Shown here: piece by piece, positions 43,662 to 52,262 of the stretch
How the letters are laid out: every line of letters begins with the position of its first letter
Numbering within the stretch: position 1 is the first letter of the stretch
Source of the DNA: a virus
IMG/VR virus record: IMGVR_UViG_3300036715_003821
Span: 1-62,028 of that record
Direction: 5' to 3' (one strand)
DNA: 62,028 nt
Position numbers and translations under genes: made by a program
Notes under the pieces: model-generated
Seen by the model: the letters and a program-made list of their open reading frames with translations, nothing else
The model's database searches: none
Told to the model about the DNA's origin: nothing

Positions 43662-43755
43662 TTAAGAATACTTTCAATGCAAAAAAAAACAATATAGCAT
43701 AAATCATGATACAAGAAGGCGCTATAAATGCAATGCTTTTTATAAATTTTTTCAT
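43606..43755 (-). CDS. Small hydrophobic protein, 49 aa
   Basis: Open frame from ATG 43755 to TAA 43606 with two hydrophobic stretches ('IAFIAPSCIMIYAILFFFAL'). It overlaps the 50-aa gene by 56 nt in another frame, so only moderate confidence. No clear ribosome site. The rest of 43662-43836 shows no gene. Confidence 0.4.
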   Translation of the reverse strand: MKKFIKSIAFIAPSCIMIYAILFFFALKVFLNDINILSFNYWFYLSYYL

Positions 43756-43836
43756 AGTATGAGTTCTTTAAAAATAAAGAAAACAAGCCAAATATCTATC
43801 AATATAAATATAGACAATATTACATCAACAAATGGA

Positions 43837-44295
43837 TCAGACTTTACGTGGCGGTGGTATTGTTGGGGTTTCTGAGCCGGCATGACGATCCTCAATATTT
43901 TTAATTTCAGATAAAGCTGTTAATTTACAGCCTTCGCAAAATCTTTTTAAAAGCTTTTCTACATTTGGATCTGAATAATTAGAATATTCATTGCATAAAA
44001 ATATGATATCATCATACACATATTTTGCGCCATTGAAATCAAAATTCTCTTTAAGAGTTGTAGCTCTATCAAACAAACGTTTTAAATGATTTATTCTTTT
44101 ATCATGAGTTTCACGATTCAAAATTATCTTTGCATTTGCAATTTCCATTTGTTGAATCTTATCATTCCAATCCACAGATTTCTCTGGTTTTATATCCGAA
44201 AGAAGTGATGAATAATATTCATTCTCTTCTGGTGGTGGAAGAATATTTGCATATTTTTTAGATAATTTTATGGCTAATTTTTGAATCCTACTCAT
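43837..44295 (-). CDS. Hypothetical protein, 152 aa
   Basis: Not recognised. Mostly helical with charged residues ('DKRINHLKRLFDRATTLKEN') and a Pro-rich end ('PTIPPPRKV'). Two Pro-rich ends suggest an elongated or virion-linked protein; unproven. Confidence 0.7.
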   Translation of the reverse strand: MSRIQKLAIKLSKKYANILPPPEENEYYSSLLSDIKPEKSVDWNDKIQQMEIANAKIILNRETHDKRINHLKRLFDRATTLKENFDFNGAKYVYDDIIFLCNEYSNYSDPNVEKLLKRFCEGCKLTALSEIKNIEDRHAGSETPTIPPPRKV

Positions 44296-44322
44296 TCTTA
44301 AATGAATAAATATGAGTGGTTA

Positions 44323-45216
44323 TTAAATATACTTATTATTCAAGTAACAATATTTTTTATTATTTATCATTGGTTTTGCGTATTTAAAAACTTTACTTGT
44401 ATCAATTTGTGGTGTATTTTGTTTAATATATGGGGTTAAGATATTTTTAATGTGAAAATCAGAAAACATACCATTATCTTTATGAATGTAAAAAATAACA
44501 GCAAATAAATCTGTAATTGAAGATTTTGTAGTTATTTTTGTTTGAAGATTATACAAAGTATTAACATCTAACTCATGAAATTGATCCATTGTTAGTTCAA
44601 GATCAAATTCAGCAAATGAAAAAATTAATTGATAATATTTTTCAAACAACCCACATTCTGGATGTTTTGAGTTTTCTAAAAAACCCTCTTTATTCCTTGT
44701 AAATTTGTCATATTTTGTTTCATTATTTATTTTATATGAAATCATTTGAATAATTCTATATTTAAGAAAATTATCATCTTCTTTCATTATTTTATCAATT
44801 ACATGTAGTAATTTGAAAATTTGCAAATCATGACCTTCATTTTTAAATGATGATAATGACGATATAATGTTATTTATCTTCATATAAAATGATGGCATTT
44901 TTACATGAAATTCCGAGGGCTGTATAGGTGGGCTTAATATATTCTTATTCTTATCCAAATATTTAGATAGATGAATAATCATATCATCATTAAAATTATC
45001 ATACTCTACAATATTATTGAAACTACCAGTAATTTTTACATCTGAAATAATACTAGTACATATTTCATCAATATATGCGTTTAATTCATTGATGTAAGAT
45101 ACTTTAATATCTAGATCAAATCTATTTTTATAATAGATATCTTCTTTCAATATTTTGCGATCATACAATCTAAAATAAGTGTAAATATCTTTTTTTTCTT
45201 TTAATTCATCTACCAT
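44323..45216 (-). CDS. Hypothetical protein, 297 aa
   Basis: Not recognised. Asn/Ile/Lys-rich, mainly helical. No membrane segments or catalytic motif. Overlaps a 60-aa gene by 7 nt. Composition is like that of other unknown proteins of the window (28650, 29288). Confidence 0.7.
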   Translation of the reverse strand: MVDELKEKKDIYTYFRLYDRKILKEDIYYKNRFDLDIKVSYINELNAYIDEICTSIISDVKITGSFNNIVEYDNFNDDMIIHLSKYLDKNKNILSPPIQPSEFHVKMPSFYMKINNIISSLSSFKNEGHDLQIFKLLHVIDKIMKEDDNFLKYRIIQMISYKINNETKYDKFTRNKEGFLENSKHPECGLFEKYYQLIFSFAEFDLELTMDQFHELDVNTLYNLQTKITTKSSITDLFAVIFYIHKDNGMFSDFHIKNILTPYIKQNTPQIDTSKVFKYAKPMINNKKYCYLNNKYI

Positions 45217-45392
45217 TTTCTAAATCCAGTTGTAGCAGAATAAACAAGTACAACTTCTTTATTATTGCCATCATGTTTTTCAATTTGAGATTGAAATCCA
45301 GCTTTTACAGCTATTTTCTTTGCCCCTTCTAATGTATCAGAGCAGTTATCTGAGTAATATGAAAAATTTATGAAATAAACTTTGTAAGTCAT
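45210..45392 (-). CDS. Small hypothetical protein, 60 aa
   Basis: Not recognised. Compact alpha/beta pattern ('VYFINFSYYSDN', 'LEGAKKIAVKAGFQSQIEKH'). A terminator at 45396-45426 lies just upstream, so it may be transcribed from a promoter close to 45395. Confidence 0.6.
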   Translation of the reverse strand: MTYKVYFINFSYYSDNCSDTLEGAKKIAVKAGFQSQIEKHDGNNKEVVLVYSATTGFRKW

Positions 45393-45395
45393 AAA

Positions 45396-45426
45396 ATGAA
45401 AAATGGCGGATTTTACTCCGCCATTA
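45396..45426 (-). terminator. Intrinsic terminator
   Basis: Minus strand AATGGCGGA-GTAAAA-TCCGCCATT followed by TTTC. It closes the run 45432-46615. Confidence 0.85.
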
Positions 45427-45431
45427 TTAAA

Positions 45432-45824
45432 TCAACCGGTTGTGCGGGAGCTTAAAAGAACTTGTTGGTATTTGCGCAAATCCTTTTTGCTAGAAAAAGC
45501 TTTTGAACAACGGCGTGAAAGAACTTTGTGAGACTTAATCTCAGCAAGAATCATTTTTTTCACAAGCTCACCATCATAAGATTCTGGGTAATCCTTAAGA
45601 CCAATCTCTGTAGTAATTGGAATCTTGAAAGATTCTTCTTCCAAACGCTCCATAGCTTGAGACATACCAAGTTGACGGTTGAAAACTTCTTTGTACGACT
45701 TACTGAGTCGGGGAATAGAATATTGATACTGAACTTCCTTATCCACCACTCGATATGCTATGGTGCAAAGAATTGTGCTTTCAGAGTAAAGATTGAATGT
45801 GTAATTTTGTTTTAGCTTTGCCAT
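45432..45824 (-). CDS. Hypothetical protein, 130 aa
   Basis: Not recognised. Basic C-terminal helices ('AEIKSHKVLSRRCSKAFSSK') and an N-terminal beta region. Overlaps the 112-aa gene by 13 nt. Could bind nucleic acid by charge. Confidence 0.7.
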   Translation of the reverse strand: MAKLKQNYTFNLYSESTILCTIAYRVVDKEVQYQYSIPRLSKSYKEVFNRQLGMSQAMERLEEESFKIPITTEIGLKDYPESYDGELVKKMILAEIKSHKVLSRRCSKAFSSKKDLRKYQQVLLSSRTTG

Positions 45825-46150
45825 GATGAAACCTCTTTAAATGTAATTTGTGGGAAATAAACAATAACTTCGAAACCAATTTGATCCTCAAAACACTGCG
45901 AAAAAGCTTCCCTTAGTTGAGGGATAACCCATTGTATGTTTTTTTGATCAAGTAAAATGCCAGATAAAACTTCACAAAACAAATCTGTTTTGCCTCGTAA
46001 TCCTGGTCCCTTCAATCCAAGGCAGTTTTTACCCTGGAGTGTCTTTGGCGTATAATCAATAAGTTGATATCCAAGATCAAAGAAGAAAGAATGCAAGGAA
46101 GGTAACGCACCTTTAAATTCATCCTCATATTTAGAGGATTCTTTCATCAT
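45812..46150 (-). CDS. Hypothetical protein, 112 aa
   Basis: Not recognised. Alpha/beta layout ('CLGLKGPGLRGKTDLFCEVL', 'FEVIVYFPQITF'). Its ATG is 3 bp from the stop of the next upstream gene. Confidence 0.7.
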   Translation of the reverse strand: MMKESSKYEDEFKGALPSLHSFFFDLGYQLIDYTPKTLQGKNCLGLKGPGLRGKTDLFCEVLSGILLDQKNIQWVIPQLREAFSQCFEDQIGFEVIVYFPQITFKEVSSWQS

Positions 46151-46153
46151 AAA

Positions 46154-46615
46154 TCACTTATGCTTGTTAGCAGCTTTTTGATCGTCAACCAATTCTGCTT
46201 CCAAAGAAGTTGAAGAACTGGTGCCCTCAGCAATTCGTGCAGTTGCAACAGGTTGTGGCAACTTATCCATTGCAGTGTTGAAAATGGGTAACACGCTCTC
46301 CGCAAGCGCACCAATAAGTGTATTACCAGCCTTGGCGATACCTTCTGTGGCAAACTCATCTGCTAAACGATGCACACGAGGATCCTCAATAGGAGCTTGG
46401 CTTAGTGCCGTACCAATACCAAACGAAACCAATGACAAACCAAGATCCGTCTCAAGAAATGCTTCCAAACCCTTCATGGCATCTGAGGTTGGATTTGCAG
46501 CAGAAAATGCCTTCAAAATAGCAGCACGACCTGCTTTTGAAATTTGATTGCTAGCAACACGGTATTGCGCTTCAATACCAGCAGATTTCGTGAGTTCTTT
46601 TAAATTCTTTTTCAT
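46154..46615 (-). CDS. Ala-rich helical protein, 153 aa
   Basis: Not recognised. Ala/Ser/Leu-rich with amphipathic helices ('AGRAAILKAFSAANPTS', 'AKAGNTLIGALAESVLP'). First gene behind the promoter at 46647-46674. Similar in composition to the protein at 41504-41809. Confidence 0.7.
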   Translation of the reverse strand: MKKNLKELTKSAGIEAQYRVASNQISKAGRAAILKAFSAANPTSDAMKGLEAFLETDLGLSLVSFGIGTALSQAPIEDPRVHRLADEFATEGIAKAGNTLIGALAESVLPIFNTAMDKLPQPVATARIAEGTSSSTSLEAELVDDQKAANKHK

Positions 46616-46646
46616 ATATTTTCCTTCTGCTCACTTGAGCCTTTGT

Positions 46647-46674
46647 AAGATAACCACCGCGCTACGCTTGTCAA
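46647..46674 (-). promoter_or_regulatory. Sigma70-type promoter with GC-rich spacer
   Basis: TTGACA at 46669-46674 and TATCTT at 46647-46652, spacer 16 bp and GC-rich, minus strand, about 31 bp before the gene ending at 46615. Confidence 0.75.
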
Positions 46675-46697
46675 CACAACCCACGCTTTTAACACAC

Positions 46698-46823
46698 TCA
46701 GTCATAACATTCATTTTCAAAAAATTCATAATCATCATCATAATCATAATCATGTTCTTGATCATTATAGTTAACGCAAATTACATCAGAGTCTTCTAAT
46801 ACAACTGAATCAATAATAATCAT
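46698..46823 (-). CDS. Small acidic protein, 41 aa
   Basis: Open frame from ATG 46823, overlapping the RNA ligase stop by 4 nt, to TGA 46698. Extremely rich in Asp and Tyr ('EHDYDYDDDYEFFENECYD'). May mimic nucleic acid. The overlap and composition support it, but it is short. Confidence 0.5.
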   Translation of the reverse strand: MIIIDSVVLEDSDVICVNYNDQEHDYDYDDDYEFFENECYD

Positions 46824-47956
46824 TTTTCACCCATCTTTGAAAGAAAAAAGTCAATTAAACTGGTTGGATATCCACCAATATCTTTTTGAGCATCTAAGAA
46901 TTTGTCAAAATCACCATGCTTTAACATACCAAACAAAATATGTTTGTAATTACTATATTTACCGACAACATATAATGCGAATTCTTTTTTATTATTCGGA
47001 TCTGTAGAAGATAAACAATCTTTAAAAGCATCTTTTATTTCATGAGAAATAACAATATACTTTTCTTTTAAAGCCATAAGTTCTTCAAACAAAATCTTTG
47101 GAATCAAAGGCTCCAAATCATCTTCTAGATTGTTGATAATAGCTTGAAGCATATTACGCTTGCTTGAACCAACATTTGATGAAAGATGATGAGCAGCAAC
47201 ATAATTCCCACTTTTAATTTTCACACGCCGAAAATCAGGCGTTAAAATAACAAAACCTTCAGCTTCTTTTGCAGGGCGATTTTCTAAAAATAAAATCAAA
47301 CCTTCCCAATGATCAAAAGAATGTGTCTTTGCTTTTTCTACAGGCAAATCAATTTGTTCAATATCCATTTCTTCCAATGTAATATTAGAACGACAACCTG
47401 TTAAAACAAGTTTTGGATGATCATGCAATACCACGATTTGATTCCATGGACTCAATATTTCAAAAATATACGTATTATTTTTATCTAACAATGACGTAAA
47501 ATCATTGAAGTTCAAATTATTGTACGTTAAACAACGTTCAAATATCTCTCTAAATGTTAGATCTAACTGGTTTTTAATATCTGCATCTGGAGCGGAACGT
47601 GTGGCTACACACCATTGTCCCATATCATAATAAACAATACCACAAGTGCCATCATACTTTTCATAAACCTTAGAAGCTAAAATTTCTTCTTTGGTTGAAA
47701 TGGAGGCGGATCCTTGACCAAAATTAAAGAATCTAAAAAATGGGACAGCAATTGATTTATATTCATTGCCTTCCATGCGAACGATAAGACCACGACATTC
47801 TTGTGCGATTTCATCATCATTGGAAGCTTCCAATGAATCATAATTCAAAGAAATCTTATTATTGCTACCAATACTAAACTCAACTTTATGATCTTCGTAA
47901 AGATCTTCTAAAGATTTTCCAGAGTTTAAATATTGCAATGTTTTTAAAGTTTTCAT
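46820..47956 (-). CDS. rnlA: T4 Rnl1-type RNA ligase
   Basis: A 378-aa ligase, near T4 Rnl1 in size (374 aa). Motif I 'VYEKYDGTCGIVYY' near residue 98 holds the lysine for AMP; 'ATRSAPDAD' near residue 118 (motif Ia/III), 'YIFEILSPWNQIVV' near residue 165 (motif III), 'EGFVIL' near residue 232 (motif IV) and 'RVKIKSGNYV' near residue 243 (motif V) follow. With Pnkp (3484-4392) it repairs tRNA cut by host anticodon nucleases such as PrrC. C-terminal domain is present. Confidence 0.9.
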   Translation of the reverse strand: MKTLKTLQYLNSGKSLEDLYEDHKVEFSIGSNNKISLNYDSLEASNDDEIAQECRGLIVRMEGNEYKSIAVPFFRFFNFGQGSASISTKEEILASKVYEKYDGTCGIVYYDMGQWCVATRSAPDADIKNQLDLTFREIFERCLTYNNLNFNDFTSLLDKNNTYIFEILSPWNQIVVLHDHPKLVLTGCRSNITLEEMDIEQIDLPVEKAKTHSFDHWEGLILFLENRPAKEAEGFVILTPDFRRVKIKSGNYVAAHHLSSNVGSSKRNMLQAIINNLEDDLEPLIPKILFEELMALKEKYIVISHEIKDAFKDCLSSTDPNNKKEFALYVVGKYSNYKHILFGMLKHGDFDKFLDAQKDIGGYPTSLIDFFLSKMGEK

Positions 47957-48297
47957 TGGTCATCCATGTCGTAACTATTGTTTTCTTCTTTTGACCAAAT
48001 CTTCGCGATATCACGATCTTCTTTTGAAGCAAATTGAATTTGTGACTTCACATGCTCAATAAGAGATTCACGATTTTTCAAAGCATCTTTTTTTGGATAC
48101 GTAGAATTGATTAATGCAAATTTCATGCAAAATCGAATTTTTGACTTCATAGACAAAGCAATGATTTCATCAATTTGATCACATTTATTATGCTTAATCA
48201 GATAATTCATTTCCATTAAAACGGATCTACAGCAAGAAATACCAGGGTTTACCCTTCCGTATTCCTCAAACATTTGTACAATTAATTCAGGATCCAT
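47953..48297 (-). CDS. Hypothetical protein, 114 aa
   Basis: Not recognised. Helical ('LIVQMFEEYGRVNPGISCC'). I choose ATG 48297 rather than a TTG two codons earlier. Overlaps rnlA by 4 nt and the upstream gene by 11 nt. Confidence 0.65.
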   Translation of the reverse strand: MDPELIVQMFEEYGRVNPGISCCRSVLMEMNYLIKHNKCDQIDEIIALSMKSKIRFCMKFALINSTYPKKDALKNRESLIEHVKSQIQFASKEDRDIAKIWSKEENNSYDMDDQ

Positions 48298-48625
48298 TTT
48301 CAATCACCGAAGGAACAATAAACCAACTTTTAACGGGTGATGCTTTTTCATCATGCGTCCATTTTTCTTCATATGCATTATAAGAGTCAATGAATGTTTC
48401 ATTATTTTCCGTGGTGGAAACAAACTTAAAGTAAGGTGGAGCCCAAGAAGGAATTGGGTCAAGACTATCCAAAATGTCAACGTGCTCTGCACGGAAATAA
48501 TTAATGGAATAATCTTCACCTTGACAAAAGAAAACACGAGTTGGAGAATCATATTCCAAAACATAATAATGTTTGTTATCCTGCTGATGCTTTACAACAA
48601 TCGCTTCTTCTGGTTTTGCTTTCAT
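48287..48625 (-). CDS. Hypothetical protein, 112 aa
   Basis: Not recognised. Beta-rich start ('HYYVLEYDSPTRVFFCQGED') and a Trp/Phe-rich middle. First gene behind the promoter at 48666-48693, heading the rnlA operon. Confidence 0.65.
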   Translation of the reverse strand: MKAKPEEAIVVKHQQDNKHYYVLEYDSPTRVFFCQGEDYSINYFRAEHVDILDSLDPIPSWAPPYFKFVSTTENNETFIDSYNAYEEKWTHDEKASPVKSWFIVPSVIENGS

Positions 48626-48665
48626 ACAACCTCTTGGTTAGACCGTTGTGGTCAGGTAAGCACAC

Positions 48666-48693
48666 AACATAACACGCCTCACCCATCCGTCAA
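48666..48693 (-). promoter_or_regulatory. Sigma70-type promoter with GC-rich spacer
   Basis: TTGACG at 48688-48693 and TATGTT at 48666-48671, spacer 16 bp and GC-rich, minus strand. It heads the rnlA operon. Confidence 0.75.
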
Positions 48694-48741
48694 GTGCTTT
48701 TTATTCTTCCGTAACATATCTACATTTTCAGATATCTTACT

Positions 48742-49575
48742 ATGAAATCAAACATAAAAAACATTATCTCACAAATAAATCTTATAAAAAATGCTGGAAT
48801 GATTGATGTTCCTAATTTTATTCTTCAAAAATTCAAACAAGAAATGCCAAAAAGAATAAATTCAAAAATCAACTTATTTATAAAATCAAATCGTGATTTA
48901 CATTTAGAGTCCAAACTAAAAGATGCCACTTCATTCTCTGATATTTATTTTGAAATAAACTCAAAAGAAGATTTGCAAGATTGGAAATACAAAGATTATT
49001 GGGTAAATGATTTACATGTTTCTTTAAATGTTGTATTTGCTGGTTTAAAATCTGATGTTAATTCTTTATCTGCTGCAAATTTCACTCATGAATATGATCC
49101 AAAAGAAAACTTATTGGATTGTCAAATTGTTATTAATGTACCCAAGATAACAATTGAAGATGTTCAAGATCCCATACCTCTTTATAAAGAAATTTATTCT
49201 TTGTTTCATCATGAATTAACTCATTTTGCACAAACTCTTTTGTACAAAATAAAAAATAATGATCATGGTAAATATTATGGTAATTGGAACAAAAAAACAA
49301 TTGACCTTAACAATCATACTCAAAATTCTTTAGAACTTTTAGAAGAACATTCTTTGATGGATATTGAGTTTTATCCAAATATTATCACACAAATAAATAA
49401 TTTTGAAAATTACTTAAAAACAAATGATAAATCTTTGGATGAAAATCTAAAAGAATTTATTGGAATACATGATGTGCCAAAATCACCTTTCTTTGCAGCA
49501 TTAAAAAAACACAACAAAGAAAAATACAAAAAAGCAATCAAAGAATTTTATAAACTTTATTCGAACCAAGAATAA
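48742..49575 (+). CDS. Putative zinc metallopeptidase (HExxH)
   Basis: A 277-aa plus-strand protein with 'SLFHHELTHFAQTLLY' near residue 153 (HExxH) and 'LEEHSLMDIEFYPNII' about 50 residues later, where an acidic residue could complete the zinc site. No signal peptide, so cytosolic. It converges with the TIM-barrel gene in a 19-bp overlap. Confidence 0.65.
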   Translation: MKSNIKNIISQINLIKNAGMIDVPNFILQKFKQEMPKRINSKINLFIKSNRDLHLESKLKDATSFSDIYFEINSKEDLQDWKYKDYWVNDLHVSLNVVFAGLKSDVNSLSAANFTHEYDPKENLLDCQIVINVPKITIEDVQDPIPLYKEIYSLFHHELTHFAQTLLYKIKNNDHGKYYGNWNKKTIDLNNHTQNSLELLEEHSLMDIEFYPNIITQINNFENYLKTNDKSLDENLKEFIGIHDVPKSPFFAALKKHNKEKYKKAIKEFYKLYSNQE

Positions 49576-50231
49576 AGATCTTCAACATAAGAATTTAAAG
49601 CTTCAACTTTATGAAAGTTACCTTCATAAACAATTGGACAAAGATTTTTGTTTTCAACAACCCAATCAACCATAAAAGCTTCTTTTGTGGCAGGTTGATG
49701 TGAATCCCTCCTGCCATCATTCATAGAAATATGAATTTCTCTTATATTATCATACCCCTGAATTCTTTTTATTGTTTTATCTGAAATTAATTTTTGATGT
49801 TTCAAAATATAAACATGTGAAATATCAAGTGCAATTGGTCTTTTTGTATCCAAATAATAATTTATCTCTTCATCATTTGCAAGCCAATAACCTGGATGCA
49901 TAATTTCAAAAACCTGATTCTCAGGTTGTTTTTCTAACCACTCTTTAAATGTCATTGAATTTAATAACTTATTTGGTGGGTGAACAGATCTTTCATCTTG
50001 AATAAGTAATTCGAGATTGTTATTATAAATAGATGGAGCTACAGAATAATAACTAAAATTATGATGTACCTTATCTTGTGGTGATATAATACTTTTGAAT
50101 AATTTATTAATCTTATTCCCAGAACACAATTGTATTGCTTTTGGTTTTAAGTTTTTTAGTTTGTTATAAGCTTCAACTTGATCTATGCCTTGAAAACAAG
50201 ATGTGGCAAAATGAATGTAATTTGATTGCAT
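49557..50231 (-). CDS. Xylose-isomerase-like TIM-barrel protein
   Basis: A 224-aa protein with 'PIALDISHVYIL' and 'REIHISMNDGRRDSHQP' near residue 166, followed by 'PIVYEGNF' near residue 205. The strand-end His/Asp/Glu pattern matches the AP-endonuclease-2/xylose-isomerase superfamily (metal-dependent). It could be a sugar isomerase or an endonuclease; length is on the short side. Confidence 0.55.
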   Translation of the reverse strand: MQSNYIHFATSCFQGIDQVEAYNKLKNLKPKAIQLCSGNKINKLFKSIISPQDKVHHNFSYYSVAPSIYNNNLELLIQDERSVHPPNKLLNSMTFKEWLEKQPENQVFEIMHPGYWLANDEEINYYLDTKRPIALDISHVYILKHQKLISDKTIKRIQGYDNIREIHISMNDGRRDSHQPATKEAFMVDWVVENKNLCPIVYEGNFHKVEALNSYVEDLYSWFE

Positions 50232-50284
50232 TTATGAATAATTCCGAATAAGGTTTGTAGGTTATATTCTATATAGGTGAAAAA

Positions 50285-50884
50285 ATGGATCCAGTTATTA
50301 AAAAATTAGCAGATATTGTCAAGAAACAACAAGTTATTATCAAAAAACTTGCTCAACAACGTTCTTTAGATGATGCAATGAGGGACGCTGCCGAGCATCC
50401 AGAATTGCACAATTCCGCTCCAGGTTTGCGCTCTGCCCCTGGGTTAAGCTCTAACCCACAGATGGACGACACTGGACCCGATATTGGTAAGGTCGCTCCT
50501 GCGGTTCGTCCAACCCAACCAGCAGCAACTCCCATCCCAGCCGCTGATCGTCAAAAATATCTTCCTGTTGATGTTTCAGCTGCTTTAAAACAAGTTGCAA
50601 AAGCGAATGGTGATTCAAAGGGTAAATTCAATCAAGCTTCTTTAAAATATATTTCTTCTGTTAAGAAAAGCCCAGATGGTTCAGTGTTTCATTTTACCGT
50701 TAGTTCTTCTCAATTGAAAAATGCTTATCAAACAATGTTGCAAGATCCATCTAAGCAAGATAAACTTGATAAAGCAAAAGGTCAAATTCTTAACCAAGAT
50801 GCCAAAGTTCGTAAAATGCTAGAACTAGCTGTACAAGAACTTAATCAAGGTAAACCAGCTAAATACGATTACAAATACTTATGA
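50285..50884 (+). CDS. Hypothetical protein, 199 aa
   Basis: Not recognised. N-terminal coiled coil ('IKKLADIVKKQQVIIKKLAQ'), a Pro/Ala-rich linker (residues 60-95) and a C-terminal globular part. Single plus-strand gene with its own terminator; base use in the linker is more GC-rich than the neighbours. Possibly a virion protein. Confidence 0.7.
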   Translation: MDPVIKKLADIVKKQQVIIKKLAQQRSLDDAMRDAAEHPELHNSAPGLRSAPGLSSNPQMDDTGPDIGKVAPAVRPTQPAATPIPAADRQKYLPVDVSAALKQVAKANGDSKGKFNQASLKYISSVKKSPDGSVFHFTVSSSQLKNAYQTMLQDPSKQDKLDKAKGQILNQDAKVRKMLELAVQELNQGKPAKYDYKYL

Positions 50885-50912
50885 AAAAAAGCCACTGCAA
50901 AGTGGCTTTTTT
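50885..50912. terminator. Bidirectional intrinsic terminator
   Basis: AAAAAGCCACT-GCAA-AGTGGCTTTTT stem-loop between two convergent genes; T runs on both strands. Confidence 0.9.
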
Positions 50913-50914
50913 AT

Positions 50915-51373
50915 TTAGTACCTCAAATATTTACCACCATATTTTCCCCAAATTTTCAAATCACATGCAAGTATGATTAAATCAATATATTTATCATTAA
51001 TTTCTGATAATTCTTTGATAACTTCAACTAATTCATTAATATGAATTTCATTGATTTTATTTAAAATCAATTCTTCATCTTCAAATTGACATTTCATATC
51101 TTCAATTATATCTTCAACATATGATCCTTGATTTGATAAATCATAATTGAATAAACGGATATCTTTATGAGAATCATCATTGTAATAAACAACCATGTAA
51201 ACAGAATCTGAATAGCCACCTTCATCATTATATGAGCGATTAAGGTCAAATGAAAGATGACATTTTTCTGGAAGTTTTAATTTACATGTATCATAAAACA
51301 TCTTCTCAACATCACAAATAAGTTCTTCTTGAAGTGCTTTATATTTGGTTAGTTTTAATTTAAAAGATTCCAT
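50915..51373 (-). CDS. NDEGG-motif protein, 152 aa
   Basis: Member of a family repeated in this part of the window. The shared core is 'DLNRSYNDEGGYSDSVYM' near residue 45: a strand, then N/D-D-E-G-G, then a second strand. Around it are a helical N-terminus and a C-terminal helical pair. Function unknown; I recognise no outside family. Its ATG is adjacent to the stop of the next member. Confidence 0.75.
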   Translation of the reverse strand: MESFKLKLTKYKALQEELICDVEKMFYDTCKLKLPEKCHLSFDLNRSYNDEGGYSDSVYMVVYYNDDSHKDIRLFNYDLSNQGSYVEDIIEDMKCQFEDEELILNKINEIHINELVEVIKELSEINDKYIDLIILACDLKIWGKYGGKYLRY

Positions 51374-51810
51374 CAGTAACCAATCTTAACTGGAATGCAT
51401 GAAAGACCTAGCAAATGATTGTATTCATTTAGTGACATGCAATCCATAACATGTTTTGCTATTTTCTCTAAATTATCAGTAAGTAATTTAATTTGCTTTT
51501 TTGTTAATCCAGTTTCAACTGGATCAATGTAATATTGCATCTCACTTCTAATATCTTCATTTATTACAATTGAACCGCCATCATAGATTAAATAGCAACA
51601 AATATTAACACCACCCTCATCATCCCCTTCATTATAAATTCTCCATTCCTTTACTTTTGGAAAGGTTTGTTTAATTTCCTCGGATAGTAAAGAAATATGA
51701 TTTCGTTTGGCTTCATTTAAAGCATTTAAGGCGTCATTATATTTACCATACAATTTATCAATTTTTTTCGCTAGTTGTGCTTTTGTTTGTTTTTTTTCAG
51801 TATTCTCCAT
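51373..51810 (-). CDS. NDEGG-motif protein, 145 aa
   Basis: Second family member: 'RIYNEGDDEGGVNICCYLIY' near residue 58 carries the motif, here D-D-E-G-G. A Lys-rich N-terminal helix ('KKQTKAQLAKKIDKLYGKYN') and a helical end complete the shared layout. Overlaps the gene at 51797-52072 by 14 nt. Confidence 0.75.
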   Translation of the reverse strand: MENTEKKQTKAQLAKKIDKLYGKYNDALNALNEAKRNHISLLSEEIKQTFPKVKEWRIYNEGDDEGGVNICCYLIYDGGSIVINEDIRSEMQYYIDPVETGLTKKQIKLLTDNLEKIAKHVMDCMSLNEYNHLLGLSCIPVKIGY

Positions 51811-52072
51811 CTCGAACCTCTACTGGTAATTTATATTCATCACAATCGCCATCTGTACAAAAAGTATAAAATGTTTTCAAGAATTGTTGAATAACTTTTT
51901 TGTCTTTTTCTTTTAGATCCTCTGGTAAGAAAGTATCTAATGTAAATTTAGAACAATCTTCCGTGTTCATAAGAGCATCTTCTGAATCCATTTTGTAAAC
52001 ATTATAAGACTCATCATCTTCTTGCACCACACAAACATCGTAGCATCTAACCCGACCCACATGGTTTCGCAA
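51797..52072 (-). CDS. Possible truncated NDEGG-family protein, 91 aa
   Basis: The end ('LPEDLKEKDKKVIQQFLKTF') resembles the C-terminal half of the NDEGG proteins, and 'CVVQEDDESYNVYKM' stands where the motif would be, in degenerate form. The frame opens with a TTG, not ATG. A separate short frame upstream (52095-52262) may be its former N-terminal helix, so this could be the 3' part of a broken member. Confidence 0.45.
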   Translation of the reverse strand: MRNHVGRVRCYDVCVVQEDDESYNVYKMDSEDALMNTEDCSKFTLDTFLPEDLKEKDKKVIQQFLKTFYTFCTDGDCDEYKLPVEVRDGEY

Positions 52073-52094
52073 TGAACTGTTAGATTTGCTTTAG

Positions 52095-52262
52095 TTAAAG
52101 CTTCTTTTGCTTTATCATATAGGGATAAACTTCTTCTTTTAGTTGATGAACTTCTGCTTGAAGATTTGAAATTTTTTCTTGTAATTTTTCAATTTTATTT
52201 ATTTTTACATCACTCATATTGCGTTCCTTAATTTTTACTTCATCTAACTTTGAATTAGTCAT
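52095..52262 (-). CDS. Small coiled-coil protein, 55 aa
   Basis: ATG 52262 (GGA 8 nt upstream) or ATG 52217 (AAGGA 7 nt upstream, 40 aa); both have a ribosome site. The product is mostly one coiled coil ('IEKLQEKISNLQAEVHQLKE'), like the N-terminal helix of the NDEGG proteins. Either a real small gene or the detached front of the next, degenerate member. Confidence 0.5.
   Translation of the reverse strand: MTNSKLDEVKIKERNMSDVKINKIEKLQEKISNLQAEVHQLKEEVYPYMIKQKKL

Noticed and set aside
46548-46799. Plus-strand frame with a run of isoleucines
   Set aside because: It is antisense to the Ala-rich gene and the small acidic gene; the isoleucine run is the complement of Asp/Tyr codons.
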